NCBI GenBank assembly: GCA_021161495.1
Contig: JAGHAO010000122.1
Coordinates: 1 to 8,308, forward strand
Reading direction: 5' to 3'
Source: Caldisericaceae bacterium
GTDB lineage: Bacteria; Caldisericota; Caldisericia; Caldisericales; Caldisericaceae
Length of the DNA stretch: 8,308 bases
Positions 1 through 6,206 of this stretch are shown piece by piece. The notes under the pieces were generated by a model. The model made no database searches. It was not told where the DNA came from and saw only the letters and a program-made list of their open reading frames with translations. Each line of letters begins with the position of its first letter. Position 1 is the first letter of the stretch. The position numbers and the translations under genes are program-made.

Positions 1-16
1 CCGCACCGATGATCAT
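1..16 (-). CDS. 5' end of an unidentified downstream gene (partial)
   Basis: Reading the minus strand, an ATG at 16-14 follows the TAA of the patatin gene (19-17) with no gap, and the visible codons give M-I-I-G-A. An SD (GGAGGT on the minus strand, plus positions 21-26) sits four bases before the ATG, inside the end of the patatin gene. This spacing and strength make a genuine start likely, and the gene would be co-transcribed with the phospholipase. A hydrophobic start followed by Gly-Ala could begin a Rossmann-type nucleotide-binding fold, but five residues cannot identify a product. The gene runs off the left edge. Confidence 0.55.
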
Positions 17-874
17 TTATACCTCCGCAAGTTCCTTTATTTTCTCAATTACCTTTCTTGTCGCTTCTTCGCCTTTTTTTACCTGTTCGGCATTCTTAGA
101 AAAATCAAGCGTTTCCGTATCCGTATCGACATGTATGACAAAGTCTGCCTGAGTAAGTTCTTCCGAATATATTTTATTCGCCGTAATGTTATAAACGCGC
201 CACAAAAGATCAATGGGGGTTTTTATTTCCGATTCTTCTTTGCGGCCAATAGGTGGGTTCACGTTAACCGCAATTACAAAATCCGCTCCCATTTTCCTGG
301 CAAGGCCGACGGGTGCATTGCTTGTAACTCCACCGTCAACCAAAAGCATATCGCCGTATTTTACCGGTTCGAACACGAGAGGTATTGACATACTCGCACG
401 CATTGCAAGGGCGATGCTACCTTCTTTTAGGGTAGCGGTTTTTCCGCTTATAAGATCCACCGCCGTGCATTGAAACGGAATCTTCGCTTCTTTGAACGTT
501 TTGTTTTGCGTAAGTTCTTTGAACATATACAAAATTTTTCGCCCGCTGTCCAGCGCTTTTCTTTTTGCAAGGGCATTCAGGGATAAACCTATGCTGAAAT
601 ATTTCATAAATTTGCTGTTTGTTTTCTCGAATATTTGCATTTTGTAAAGCGGATATCTCTTGTCCAATACGTTTCCGAATACGAATTTATTCACAAAACT
701 CTCCATCTCTTGCACAGTTGCGCCACTCACATAAACTCCGCCTACGATTGCACCCATCGAAGCACCACTTATGCAGCACGGCGTGATCCCGTTTTCCTCT
801 AACACTTTCAATACACCTATGTGTGCGAGCCCGCGGGCTCCTCCACCGGAGAGCGTAAGTCCTATTTTTTTCAT
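17..874 (-). CDS. Patatin-like phospholipase (RssA/YlbK-type)
   Basis: This 285-residue protein has the full patatin signature. The oxyanion-hole glycine loop is GGGARG at residues 10-15, the nucleophile is Ser39 in the elbow G-A-S-M-G (37-41), and the dyad Asp180 sits in D-G-G (180-182). Patatin-family enzymes use a Ser-Asp dyad to cleave acyl ester bonds, usually of phospholipids. The length fits short, single-domain bacterial members of the RssA/YlbK group, with no added beta-barrel or cyclic-nucleotide domain. No signal peptide or membrane helix is evident, so it is probably cytoplasmic or peripheral at the inner membrane. The chosen ATG has AAAGGAG eight bases upstream on the minus strand. 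Another gene begins immediately after its stop, so it likely heads an operon that continues left of the window. The family call is firm, but the substrate is unknown. Confidence 0.93.
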   Translation of the reverse strand: MKKIGLTLSGGGARGLAHIGVLKVLEENGITPCCISGASMGAIVGGVYVSGATVQEMESFVNKFVFGNVLDKRYPLYKMQIFEKTNSKFMKYFSIGLSLNALAKRKALDSGRKILYMFKELTQNKTFKEAKIPFQCTAVDLISGKTATLKEGSIALAMRASMSIPLVFEPVKYGDMLLVDGGVTSNAPVGLARKMGADFVIAVNVNPPIGRKEESEIKTPIDLLWRVYNITANKIYSEELTQADFVIHVDTDTETLDFSKNAEQVKKGEEATRKVIEKIKELAEV

Positions 875-907
875 CCATAATCTCCTTTCTTTTAATTTTA
901 TGCATTA

Positions 908-935
908 ATATTATAATTTATAAAGGAAAAGTCAA
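908..935 (-). promoter_or_regulatory. Candidate promoter for the patatin gene
   Basis: On the minus strand, TTGACT (plus 930-935) is five of six to the -35 consensus. A 16-base spacer separates it from TAATAT (plus 908-913), four of six to -10. A perfect TATAAT at plus 910-915 lies only 14 bases from the -35. Transcription would start near 901 and give a leader of about 27 bases carrying the SD. The divergent intergenic gap is only 61 bases, so this promoter overlaps the start region of the plus-strand hydrolase. The call rests on motif matching alone. Confidence 0.35.
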
Positions 936-1838
936 ATGAGATATATAAAAGTTAACGATCCACGCGAAGTTTACAGATATACGAAAGTTGAAAACCCGCC
1001 TTTATTTGGAAAAACGGTGAAAAAAGACGGGTATAGGATTAGTGAATTTTCTTTTCCTTCACCGGTAAAGATGCCTATCCCCGAAACAAACACGGTATTT
1101 GCGGATTATTTCGAACCCGATAATAAGGAAAGCGGTAATCTGTGCATCTTGCTTCACGGGCACGGATTCAGGGGGTATTCTTCAATGATTTACTTTGCGG
1201 GCAACCTTGCAAGGAACGGGGTAAAAACGGTTCTTCTTACCCTTCCATTCCACGGCAAAAGAAGGGCGCAGGGCGTAACGGACGGCACGGGATTTTTTGT
1301 TCTTGACTCGGTAGGTATGCTTATGCGTTTCAGGCAGTCCGTTTTGGATGCAAGGGCGATAATCGATTTTGCGGAAAACGGTGTGTTCGGAGACGTCGAA
1401 AGAATTTCCGTTGCCGGGCTGAGTCTCGGCGGTATGATCTCCGTTATTGCAATGGGCGTGGACGAGAGAATCGAGAAAGGCGTATTTGTGATTTCCGGGG
1501 GCGATATCGAAGGAATTTTCTGGAAAGGCCTCACAATGCTTCCTTTGAGGAAGTACGTTTACAGAGTGGTGAAGGAAGGGTACGACATTTCTTCGGAAGA
1601 ACGCGAATACACAAATATTTCGGTGCTTTACGATCCTCTCACTTTTGCAAAATACATCCCTCCGAGAAAGGTGATGATGTTCAACGGGATGTTTGACATT
1701 ATTATCCCGCATTTTGCGTCGGAAGAACTTGCAAACGCACTCGGGGTGTGCCCTATTTATCTTCCCGTGGGGCACGGCTCGGTTCTCATTTACAGGAGTT
1801 TTATCTTAAGGAAAATGCTGAAATTCCTTAAAGAATAG
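936..1838 (+). CDS. Alpha/beta hydrolase (serine esterase/peptidase-like)
   Basis: This 300-residue protein has an alpha/beta hydrolase core. The oxyanion-strand motif is L-L-H-G-H-G at residues 72-77, and the nucleophile elbow is G-L-S-L-G-G at 161-166 with Ser163 as nucleophile. Asp254 (in N-G-M-F-D) is the likely acid, and His280 (in V-G-H-G) the likely base. The first 60 residues are an N-terminal extension ahead of the core, as in larger acyl-transfer or abhydrolase proteins with a lid. No signal peptide is visible, so it is likely cytoplasmic. The SD AAAGGA lies just before the ATG at 936. A TATAAT occurs at 912-917, but a start there would leave a leader of only about a dozen bases. 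The gene is divergent from the patatin gene, and both are probably ester-cleaving, which loosely suggests a lipid or acyl-ester theme. The substrate cannot be told. Confidence 0.85.
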   Translation: MRYIKVNDPREVYRYTKVENPPLFGKTVKKDGYRISEFSFPSPVKMPIPETNTVFADYFEPDNKESGNLCILLHGHGFRGYSSMIYFAGNLARNGVKTVLLTLPFHGKRRAQGVTDGTGFFVLDSVGMLMRFRQSVLDARAIIDFAENGVFGDVERISVAGLSLGGMISVIAMGVDERIEKGVFVISGGDIEGIFWKGLTMLPLRKYVYRVVKEGYDISSEEREYTNISVLYDPLTFAKYIPPRKVMMFNGMFDIIIPHFASEELANALGVCPIYLPVGHGSVLIYRSFILRKMLKFLKE

Positions 1839-1846
1839 CGTATAAT
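1818..1846 (+). promoter_or_regulatory. Candidate sigma-70-type promoter for the HD-domain gene
   Basis: CTGAAA at 1818-1823 (four of six to TTGACA) and a perfect TATAAT at 1841-1846 are separated by exactly 17 bases. The -10 follows the hydrolase stop (1836-1838) by two bases. The predicted start near 1853 leaves a short leader containing the GGGAGGA SD at 1864-1870. The -35 lies inside the end of the hydrolase gene. The HD-domain gene could therefore be transcribed alone as well as by read-through. Confidence 0.45.
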
Positions 1847-1875
1847 AAATTTAGCGAATATTCGGGAGGAAACAG

Positions 1876-2826
1876 ATGAAAAACAGTTTTGTTAAAGATC
1901 TTACTGACGGGCAATCCGTTAAGGAGATGTTTGCCGTAAAGGAAAAGACAAAAGCAAAATCGAGAAACAACAAGGTTTACGTTACTTTGAAACTTTCCGA
2001 CAGAACGGGGACGATTTCCGGGAAGATATGGGAAAATGCGGAGAGAAAGTACGAACTTTTCGAAAAAGGGGATATCGTTCTCATAGAGGGATACACGAGT
2101 TCTTACAAAGGGGTACTGGAAATTCACATTGATAAGATCAGGAAATGCGGAGAAGAAGAATACGACATCGGCGATTTTCTGCCCGTGTCCGGAAGAAGTA
2201 TCGAAGAAATGAAAAAAGAGTTGTTCGATTTTGTAAACTCGGTGAAAAACGAATATCTGCAAAATTTGCTCAGAGCAGTTTTCAAAGATGAGGAATTTAT
2301 GAAAAAATTCGAAAATGCCCCCGGAAGTGTCGGAATCCACCACACGTATGTGGGCGGGCTTTTGGAACACACGTTAAACGTTGCGAAAATCTGCGATACG
2401 GTGGCGCGGATTTACCCTGAAATAGACCGAGACCTTCTTATAAGCGGGGCACTTCTTCACGACATCGGGAAAATCTACGAATACGAAGTTTCCGCTTCGA
2501 TTGCCTCAACGAATGCGGGAAAACTCATAGGACACATCGTAATAGGTACGCACCTTGTCGAGGATAAAATCGAACAGTTTGAAGATTTTCCGGAAGAACT
2601 GAGGATAAATCTCCTCCACCTTATAGTTTCTCATCACGGAGAATACGAGTTCGGCTCACCCAAACTTCCCCAAACGGCGGAGGCTGCGGCGCTCGCTTAT
2701 TCCGACCTTCTGGACAGCAAAACGGAGGATTTCCTGGAAATAAAAAAGAATGCTAATGACGAATGGAGCAGTTACGTGGGCCACTTGGAAAGAAAAATCT
2801 ACACGGGAAAGAAGAAAAACGGATAA
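1876..2826 (+). CDS. yhaM: OB-fold plus HD-domain protein, YhaM-like 3'-5' exoribonuclease
   Basis: This 316-residue protein matches the size and domain order of YhaM/CBF1-type 3'-5' exoribonucleases. An N-terminal OB-fold spans about residues 10-95 (beta-rich, with V-Y-V-T-L-K-L and G-D-I-V-L-I-E-G). A metal-dependent HD phosphohydrolase domain spans about 150-285. Visible HD residues are His165 in G-L-L-E-H-T, the His195-Asp196 pair in L-L-H-D-I-G-K, His220 in I-G-H, His253-His254 in S-H-H-G, and Asp277. The family degrades RNA, and in some species single-stranded DNA, using divalent metal, often Mn2+. The protein should be cytoplasmic. A strong GGGAGGA SD lies five bases before the ATG. 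The C-terminus is lysine-rich, which suits nucleic-acid contact. The gene converges with the hydrolase-fold gene on the other strand, with stops 23 bases apart. Substrate choice is inferred from the family. Confidence 0.88.
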   Translation: MKNSFVKDLTDGQSVKEMFAVKEKTKAKSRNNKVYVTLKLSDRTGTISGKIWENAERKYELFEKGDIVLIEGYTSSYKGVLEIHIDKIRKCGEEEYDIGDFLPVSGRSIEEMKKELFDFVNSVKNEYLQNLLRAVFKDEEFMKKFENAPGSVGIHHTYVGGLLEHTLNVAKICDTVARIYPEIDRDLLISGALLHDIGKIYEYEVSASIASTNAGKLIGHIVIGTHLVEDKIEQFEDFPEELRINLLHLIVSHHGEYEFGSPKLPQTAEAAALAYSDLLDSKTEDFLEIKKNANDEWSSYVGHLERKIYTGKKKNG

Positions 2827-2849
2827 GTGTTAAGCAGGCGGTTTCCGAA

Positions 2850-3515
2850 TCAGTCCTGTAAAAAAGGATTATGCCTTTTTTCTTCCCCGATTGTGCTTTC
2901 TTCGTTGTGCCCCGGGAAAATCACTGTTTCATCGGGTAAAACAAGCAGTTTTTCTTTTATGCCCTTAATCATCTCGGAGAATGCGTTTTTAAAATTTTTC
3001 GCAATTCCCACGGTTCCCGCAAAGAGTGTGTCTCCGGTGAAAACAAAACCGCCTTTTTCGTTGTAAAGCGCGATACTTCCTTTCGTGTGCCCCGGGATGT
3101 GCAGAACTTCCAATTTTGCATCGCCGACTTTTAATGTGCCTTTGTCTTTTAATAGAATGTCCGGTTCGTCCGAAACGATGTTCAGGCCGAAATTCACAGA
3201 GCCGTTTAGCTTCGAGGAAAGGAGCATTTCTCCGTCTTTTTCGTGAACCGCAATTTTTGATTCTTTGAAGGAATCTTTCAAAATTTTGTTTGCCGCGATG
3301 TGGTCGAAGTGCCCGTGAGTGTTGATTATGAATTTTACGTTTCCGTTCAAAGATTGCAAAAATGAAATCAGTTCTTCCTTTTCCGGAGCCGTTTGAGCGG
3401 ACGGGTCGATCACGGCAATTTCCCCGCCGCTCTTCAAAACATAACAGTTCGTTTCCAATGGCCCGAACGGAAGGACGTAAACCTCCGCATTTTCAAAAGC
3501 AAATTTTTCCGTCAT
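2850..3515 (-). CDS. Metallo-beta-lactamase-fold hydrolase (glyoxalase II-like)
   Basis: This 221-residue protein has the complete binuclear metal site of the metallo-beta-lactamase superfamily. It shows H-x-H-x-D-H at residues 67-72 (His67, His69, Asp71, His72), His143 in P-G-H-T, Asp162 in T-G-D-T and His203 in P-G-H-N-E. The N-terminal pattern G-P-L-E-T-N-C-Y and the C-terminal N-P-F are typical of small YcbL-like type II glyoxalase relatives, which hydrolyse thioesters such as S-lactoylglutathione. The long C-terminal substrate domain of classical glyoxalase II is absent. The ATG overlaps the TGA of the upstream PspC gene as ATGA, so translation is probably coupled. It is the last gene of the minus-strand operon. 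Whether it serves the envelope system or is a metabolic passenger cannot be decided from sequence. Confidence 0.9.
   Translation of the reverse strand: MTEKFAFENAEVYVLPFGPLETNCYVLKSGGEIAVIDPSAQTAPEKEELISFLQSLNGNVKFIINTHGHFDHIAANKILKDSFKESKIAVHEKDGEMLLSSKLNGSVNFGLNIVSDEPDILLKDKGTLKVGDAKLEVLHIPGHTKGSIALYNEKGGFVFTGDTLFAGTVGIAKNFKNAFSEMIKGIKEKLLVLPDETVIFPGHNEESTIGEEKRHNPFLQD
2860..2881 (+). terminator. Weak hairpin possibly terminating the YhaM-like gene
   Basis: A perfect inverted repeat pairs AAAAAAGG (2860-2867) with CCTTTTTT (2874-2881) around a six-base loop. On the plus strand it lies 34 bases after the YhaM-like stop and ends in a T-run. On the minus strand it falls within the last codons of the metallo-hydrolase gene, so it is partly constrained by coding. 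Only two G-C pairs support the stem, so termination strength is doubtful. No better terminator is visible in the 23-base convergent gap. Confidence 0.3.
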
Positions 3516-3853
3516 ATCTGTTTTTCAAGGGGCTCTTCGGGGATTACGGCGCACAGCACGAAGTAAGCGACGACCCCGGCCGCGAACCCGGTAAATATCG
3601 TTAAAAGCACCCATAGGAGCCTCATTAGGGCAGAATCGATTTTGAGGTATTTTGCAAGCCCTCCGCACACACCGCAGATCGATCTGTCCGTGCGGGAGCG
3701 GTATAGCCTTTTTTGCCCGCCAAATACTTTTTTTGCACATTCTTTGCAGTAAAGTTTGCCATCTATGTAAACAGCGTCCTCAGGGCATACGCCCTTTCCG
3801 CAACGTGTGCAGAAGCCCACCGCGTCACGGCTCGGGTCGTTATAGCATTTCAT
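3512..3853 (-). CDS. B-box-like zinc finger/PspC membrane protein, second copy
   Basis: This 113-residue protein (start chosen at 3853) joins a B-box-like cysteine module to a PspC domain. The module has Cys3, Asp6, Cys15, Cys18, Cys23, Asp26, Cys36 and Cys39 at B-box spacing. The PspC signature I-C-G-V-C-G-G-L-A-K-Y at 59-69 is followed by hydrophobic stretches to about residue 104. PspC family members are inner-membrane proteins tied to phage-shock and envelope-stress responses. A GTG at 3862 would add three residues, but the ATG at 3853 aligns with the start of the neighbouring paralogue (M-K-C-Y-N-D-P) and has an AAGGTG SD at suitable distance. The ATG lies one base after the paralogue's TAA. 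The stop overlaps the metallo-hydrolase start. The gene clearly arose by duplication with 3855-4196. Confidence 0.88.
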   Translation of the reverse strand: MKCYNDPSRDAVGFCTRCGKGVCPEDAVYIDGKLYCKECAKKVFGGQKRLYRSRTDRSICGVCGGLAKYLKIDSALMRLLWVLLTIFTGFAAGVVAYFVLCAVIPEEPLEKQI

Positions 3854-3854
3854 A

Positions 3855-4196
3855 TTACGCACCTTCGGGCATTATGAGCCACAAAAGTATGTAAAGCAAA
3901 AGCAGAGTAAAGATTCCGATGCGGGGAATGAAAACAAGCAGTATGAATATAATGCGAACGATCGTGGGATCTATTCCGAAGTATTCCCCGATTCCTCCGC
4001 AAACTCCCGCAATCATCCTGTTGCGGACGGAACGATGCAATTTTTTCGGGTGCTCTTCTTCGTATTTTATTTTTTCCGCACACTCTTTGCAGTAAAGTTT
4101 TCCGTTAATTACAACGGATTCTTCGGGGCATATCGCTTTTCCGCAGCGTGCACAAACACCTATCGCTTCTCTTTTCGGGTCATTATAGCATTTCAT
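3855..4196 (-). CDS. B-box-like zinc finger/PspC membrane protein, first copy
   Basis: This 113-residue paralogue of the next gene has the same layout. The cysteine module carries Cys3, Asp6, Cys15, Cys18, Cys23, Glu26, Cys36 and Cys39. The PspC core I-A-G-V-C-G-G-I-G-E-Y spans 62-72, and a very hydrophobic region spans about 79-108, enough for one long or two short membrane passes. The acidic C-terminus (M-P-E-G-A) is short. PspC proteins sit in the inner membrane and in several bacteria take part in stress signalling. The added zinc module should lie on the cytoplasmic side, by analogy with the DUF4097 gene upstream. The ATG overlaps the stop of the LiaF-like gene as ATGA, and purine-rich GGGAG lies just upstream. 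The nucleotide sequence of the zinc module is also very similar to that of the second copy, so the duplication looks fairly recent or is conserved by conversion. Confidence 0.9.
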   Translation of the reverse strand: MKCYNDPKREAIGVCARCGKAICPEESVVINGKLYCKECAEKIKYEEEHPKKLHRSVRNRMIAGVCGGIGEYFGIDPTIVRIIFILLVFIPRIGIFTLLLLYILLWLIMPEGA

Positions 4197-4705
4197 CTCT
4201 CCCTGTTCCCTCCCTTAGGCGGGAATATTATGAGAATCCCTAATATGATAATCAAAATTCCTATTCCATAGCCTCTTATCCACCTGTCGACTTTGTCCGT
4301 CACGTTAAGCATCGAAGATATTGCAAACAATGCTCCGAATACGGTAACTATGATTCCGGACAGCATTTTTCTGTAAGAGTATTTTGCCAAAAAATTGGAA
4401 ACGACAAGCCCCAATCCTATCGAAAGAAGAACAGCCGCGATAAACACGGAGAACGAGTAATGGATTAGGTTAAACAGGAACAAAAGTTCGAAAATCCCGA
4501 GGAACAACACGGCGAGCGGAAAGGAAATATCATCCTTTTTGAGTGTTATTCCTTTTGCCGTATAATACGCCCCTTCCATTACAAGCAAACAACTTACGAA
4601 TAACCAGAACGGGCTATTCACAATGTTCGCCACGCTCAAAGCATAAGTAATTCCGAAAGAAATAAGTATTGCACCTATTAAATATCTTCCTTCCGTTTCT
4701 GTCAT
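4193..4705 (-). CDS. Six-helix membrane protein, LiaF N-terminal/DUF5668-like
   Basis: This 170-residue protein is almost wholly hydrophobic. About six membrane segments can be seen, near residues 8-27, 31-52, 60-80, 83-104, 113-132 and 147-163. It ends in a short basic tail (K-G-G-N-R-E-R). The pattern G-x-x-L-I-x-x-G in several helices resembles the small membrane domains found before the DUF4097-like part of LiaF proteins and in DUF5668 proteins, but no motif proves membership. LiaF proteins act as negative regulators of cell-envelope stress systems. Here the membrane part and the DUF4097 part are encoded by separate adjacent genes. The ATG is four bases past the stop of the DUF4097 gene, and its SD (GGGAGGTGA) contains that stop codon. 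The next gene starts in an ATGA overlap. Confidence 0.75.
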   Translation of the reverse strand: MTETEGRYLIGAILISFGITYALSVANIVNSPFWLFVSCLLVMEGAYYTAKGITLKKDDISFPLAVLFLGIFELLFLFNLIHYSFSVFIAAVLLSIGLGLVVSNFLAKYSYRKMLSGIIVTVFGALFAISSMLNVTDKVDRWIRGYGIGILIIILGILIIFPPKGGNRER

Positions 4706-4709
4706 AATT

Positions 4710-4718
4710 TCACCTCCC
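4710..4718 (-). promoter_or_regulatory. Ribosome binding site containing the upstream stop codon
   Basis: On the minus strand GGGAGGTGA matches the anti-SD over eight or nine bases, and its last three bases are the TGA of the DUF4097 gene. The ATG of the LiaF-like gene follows after four bases. This supports both gene ends and suggests that terminating ribosomes re-initiate. Confidence 0.6.
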
Positions 4719-5831
4719 TATGCGGACCTTTCCGCCGCTTGTTATCGTAATTTCGAAATGCGGATTGTTTACGTTTCCGAAAGTAAGCACCTTTCCCGTT
4801 GCAGGAAGAGAAGAATCGTTAAGCCCGTTACCTGCCGTTACCGTTATACGTGCCGGATTTTCTCCGACTTTTATTTCGGTTTCTCCCATTCCGGTTTGTA
4901 TCGTGGCATTCATCGGCGGCGATGTTTGTGATAGATCCATATTGAAATCTCCCGTTCCTCCGTTGTATGAAAAAGTTCGGATTTTGCTCACGGAAGAGAT
5001 GCCGAAGGTTCCGGTTCCCACCTTTACTTTCAGCGTCCCGAACTCCCCTCCTGTTATTGTGCATGTTCCGGTTCCGTCTTTTACCGTGCAGTTTGAAGCG
5101 GATACGTTTGTTAACCGTATGCTCCCCGTCCCGTTGTTAATTTTCAGGTATTCCGCCTTGGAATTTTCAAGATCCGTCGAACCTACTGCTGTTTTAATCT
5201 CGGCGTTTGCAACATTTGTGTCCGGCAAAGACACATAAGCACTGCCGGTTTTTACATTGATGTCAAGGTCAGCGCTTTTTACGTTCTCCGGTATGGAAAC
5301 CGTTATCTTCTTGCCTTTGTTCGAATCCCACGGAAAAAGATTTTCGTAAGAGACCGTAAGAGTATTGCCTTTAAGAGTTACTTTTGGCCGGGTATTTTTT
5401 CCCGAAATCTCGATTCTCCCGGTTTTATTCGAGTTTACGATGCTTATTCCGCTGTCGTCTATGTCCGCTTTGAGTATGATTGAAGAGCCGTTGAACGGCA
5501 CGGAAAGTTTGCTTTCCGAAAAATTATTTGCCTCGCCGTTAGCAACACCTCCGGATTTTTTTGCCCTTGCAAATACGGAAAGGAGAATAATTCCCCCTAT
5601 GATAACGGCGGATATTATAATTGCCGTTATAACAACCTTTGCCGTGTTTCTCCCCGTGTTTTCCTCTTTCGCATACACCTGTTCGGTTTCCTTACCTTTT
5701 ATTTCCGCAAGGCAGTCCTTGCAATAGATTTTTCCTTTGTATTCTATCGCGCATTCCTTACAGAGCGGTTTTCCGCACTTCGAACATACCGCCACTGCGT
5801 CTCTTTCCGGGTGATAAAAGCAGTGCTCCAT
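4710..5831 (-). CDS. B-box zinc finger/single helix/DUF4097 putative adhesin-fold protein
   Basis: This 373-residue protein has three parts. Residues 4-40 form a B-box-type zinc module with Cys4, His7, Cys16, Cys19, Cys24, Cys27, Cys37 and Cys40. One membrane helix spans about 66-88 and is followed by basic residues. Residues 115-370 form a long beta-repeat region rich in short strands with Gly, Ser, Thr and Asn turns (for example A-E-I-K-T-A-V-G-S and L-K-V-K-V-G-T-G-T), which fits the DUF4097 putative adhesin fold seen in LiaF/LiaG-like envelope proteins. The zinc module and beta domain should lie on opposite sides of the membrane. The start at 5831 was chosen over one 60 bases upstream, because an AAGGAGGGG SD precedes it and because M-E-H-C aligns with the two paralogous modules downstream. 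The gene start overlaps the preceding gene by 74 bases. A signal-transducing role is inferred. Confidence 0.85.
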   Translation of the reverse strand: MEHCFYHPERDAVAVCSKCGKPLCKECAIEYKGKIYCKDCLAEIKGKETEQVYAKEENTGRNTAKVVITAIIISAVIIGGIILLSVFARAKKSGGVANGEANNFSESKLSVPFNGSSIILKADIDDSGISIVNSNKTGRIEISGKNTRPKVTLKGNTLTVSYENLFPWDSNKGKKITVSIPENVKSADLDINVKTGSAYVSLPDTNVANAEIKTAVGSTDLENSKAEYLKINNGTGSIRLTNVSASNCTVKDGTGTCTITGGEFGTLKVKVGTGTFGISSVSKIRTFSYNGGTGDFNMDLSQTSPPMNATIQTGMGETEIKVGENPARITVTAGNGLNDSSLPATGKVLTFGNVNNPHFEITITSGGKVRIGR

Positions 5832-6165
5832 TGATGTCCCCTCCTTCCAGATAAGTCGAAACGAGTATCGATGCATAGGCACTCGTTGCAATCACGTAGG
5901 CGAGTATTAAAAAAGCGGGGTTTGCCAAAAGCGGTTTCGGAATCGGTACGAAAGTAAAGATAAGTTTGGGAATGCCTGTTTCGGATATGAGCCGAACGCT
6001 TTTTAGCGAAACCAAAAACATAACGGGAAATGTCAGGGCACTTTTTACAAGTATCCCGAAGAGTTTTTTCTTTTTCACTCCGCGCATTATTTTCGCCGAA
6101 AGATCCGGCGCCTTTTCCGTTTCCGCAAGCAAATTCAACGTTTCGATAAATTCTCTTTCCCGCAT
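5758..6165 (-). CDS. Small membrane protein with anti-sigma-like N-terminus, hypothetical
   Basis: This 135-residue protein of no recognised family starts with a charged helix (residues 1-34) containing A-P-D-L-S-A-K-I-M-R-G-V. That pattern resembles the juxtamembrane part of small anti-sigma-type membrane proteins. Hydrophobic segments follow near 35-54 and 81-105, with a shorter one around 62-77. No zinc-binding anti-sigma motif (H-x3-C-x2-C) is seen, and no sigma factor gene is next to it in this window. The ATG at 6165 was chosen because GGTGAG lies just before it; GTG codons at 6177 and 6174 are alternatives. Its last 24 codons overlap the DUF4097 gene in another frame. The basic, low-complexity tail there may be an extension gained by loss of an earlier stop. 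The gene lies 41 bases after the ABC-F stop and is very probably in the same operon. It may be a regulator of the envelope genes. Confidence 0.65.
   Translation of the reverse strand: MREREFIETLNLLAETEKAPDLSAKIMRGVKKKKLFGILVKSALTFPVMFLVSLKSVRLISETGIPKLIFTFVPIPKPLLANPAFLILAYVIATSAYASILVSTYLEGGDINGALLLSPGKRRSGGMFEVRKTAL
5838..5846 (-). promoter_or_regulatory. Ribosome binding site fixing the DUF4097 gene start
   Basis: AAGGAGGGG on the minus strand lies six bases before the ATG at 5831. It is the strongest SD around this gene and sits inside the 3' end of the preceding small membrane-protein gene. It decides in favour of the 5831 start over the in-frame upstream start at 5891, whose extra 20 residues have no counterpart in the paralogues. 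Confidence 0.65.
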
Positions 6166-6206
6166 TTTTCTCACCACTATTTAATACTTACTTTTCGAAA
6201 GAAAGG

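Noticed and set aside
1182..1775. Open frame of 197 codons antisense to the alpha/beta hydrolase
   Set aside because: The plus-strand hydrolase has its catalytic motifs in place. The antisense product is His/Arg-rich with no family resemblance.
4720..5238. Open frame of 172 codons on the plus strand
   Set aside because: It is antisense to the repetitive beta domain of the DUF4097 gene. The biased composition explains the lack of stops.
5832..5891. Upstream start for the DUF4097 protein adding 20 residues
   Set aside because: The extra residues lack a counterpart in the two paralogous zinc modules, and the 5831 ATG has a much stronger SD.
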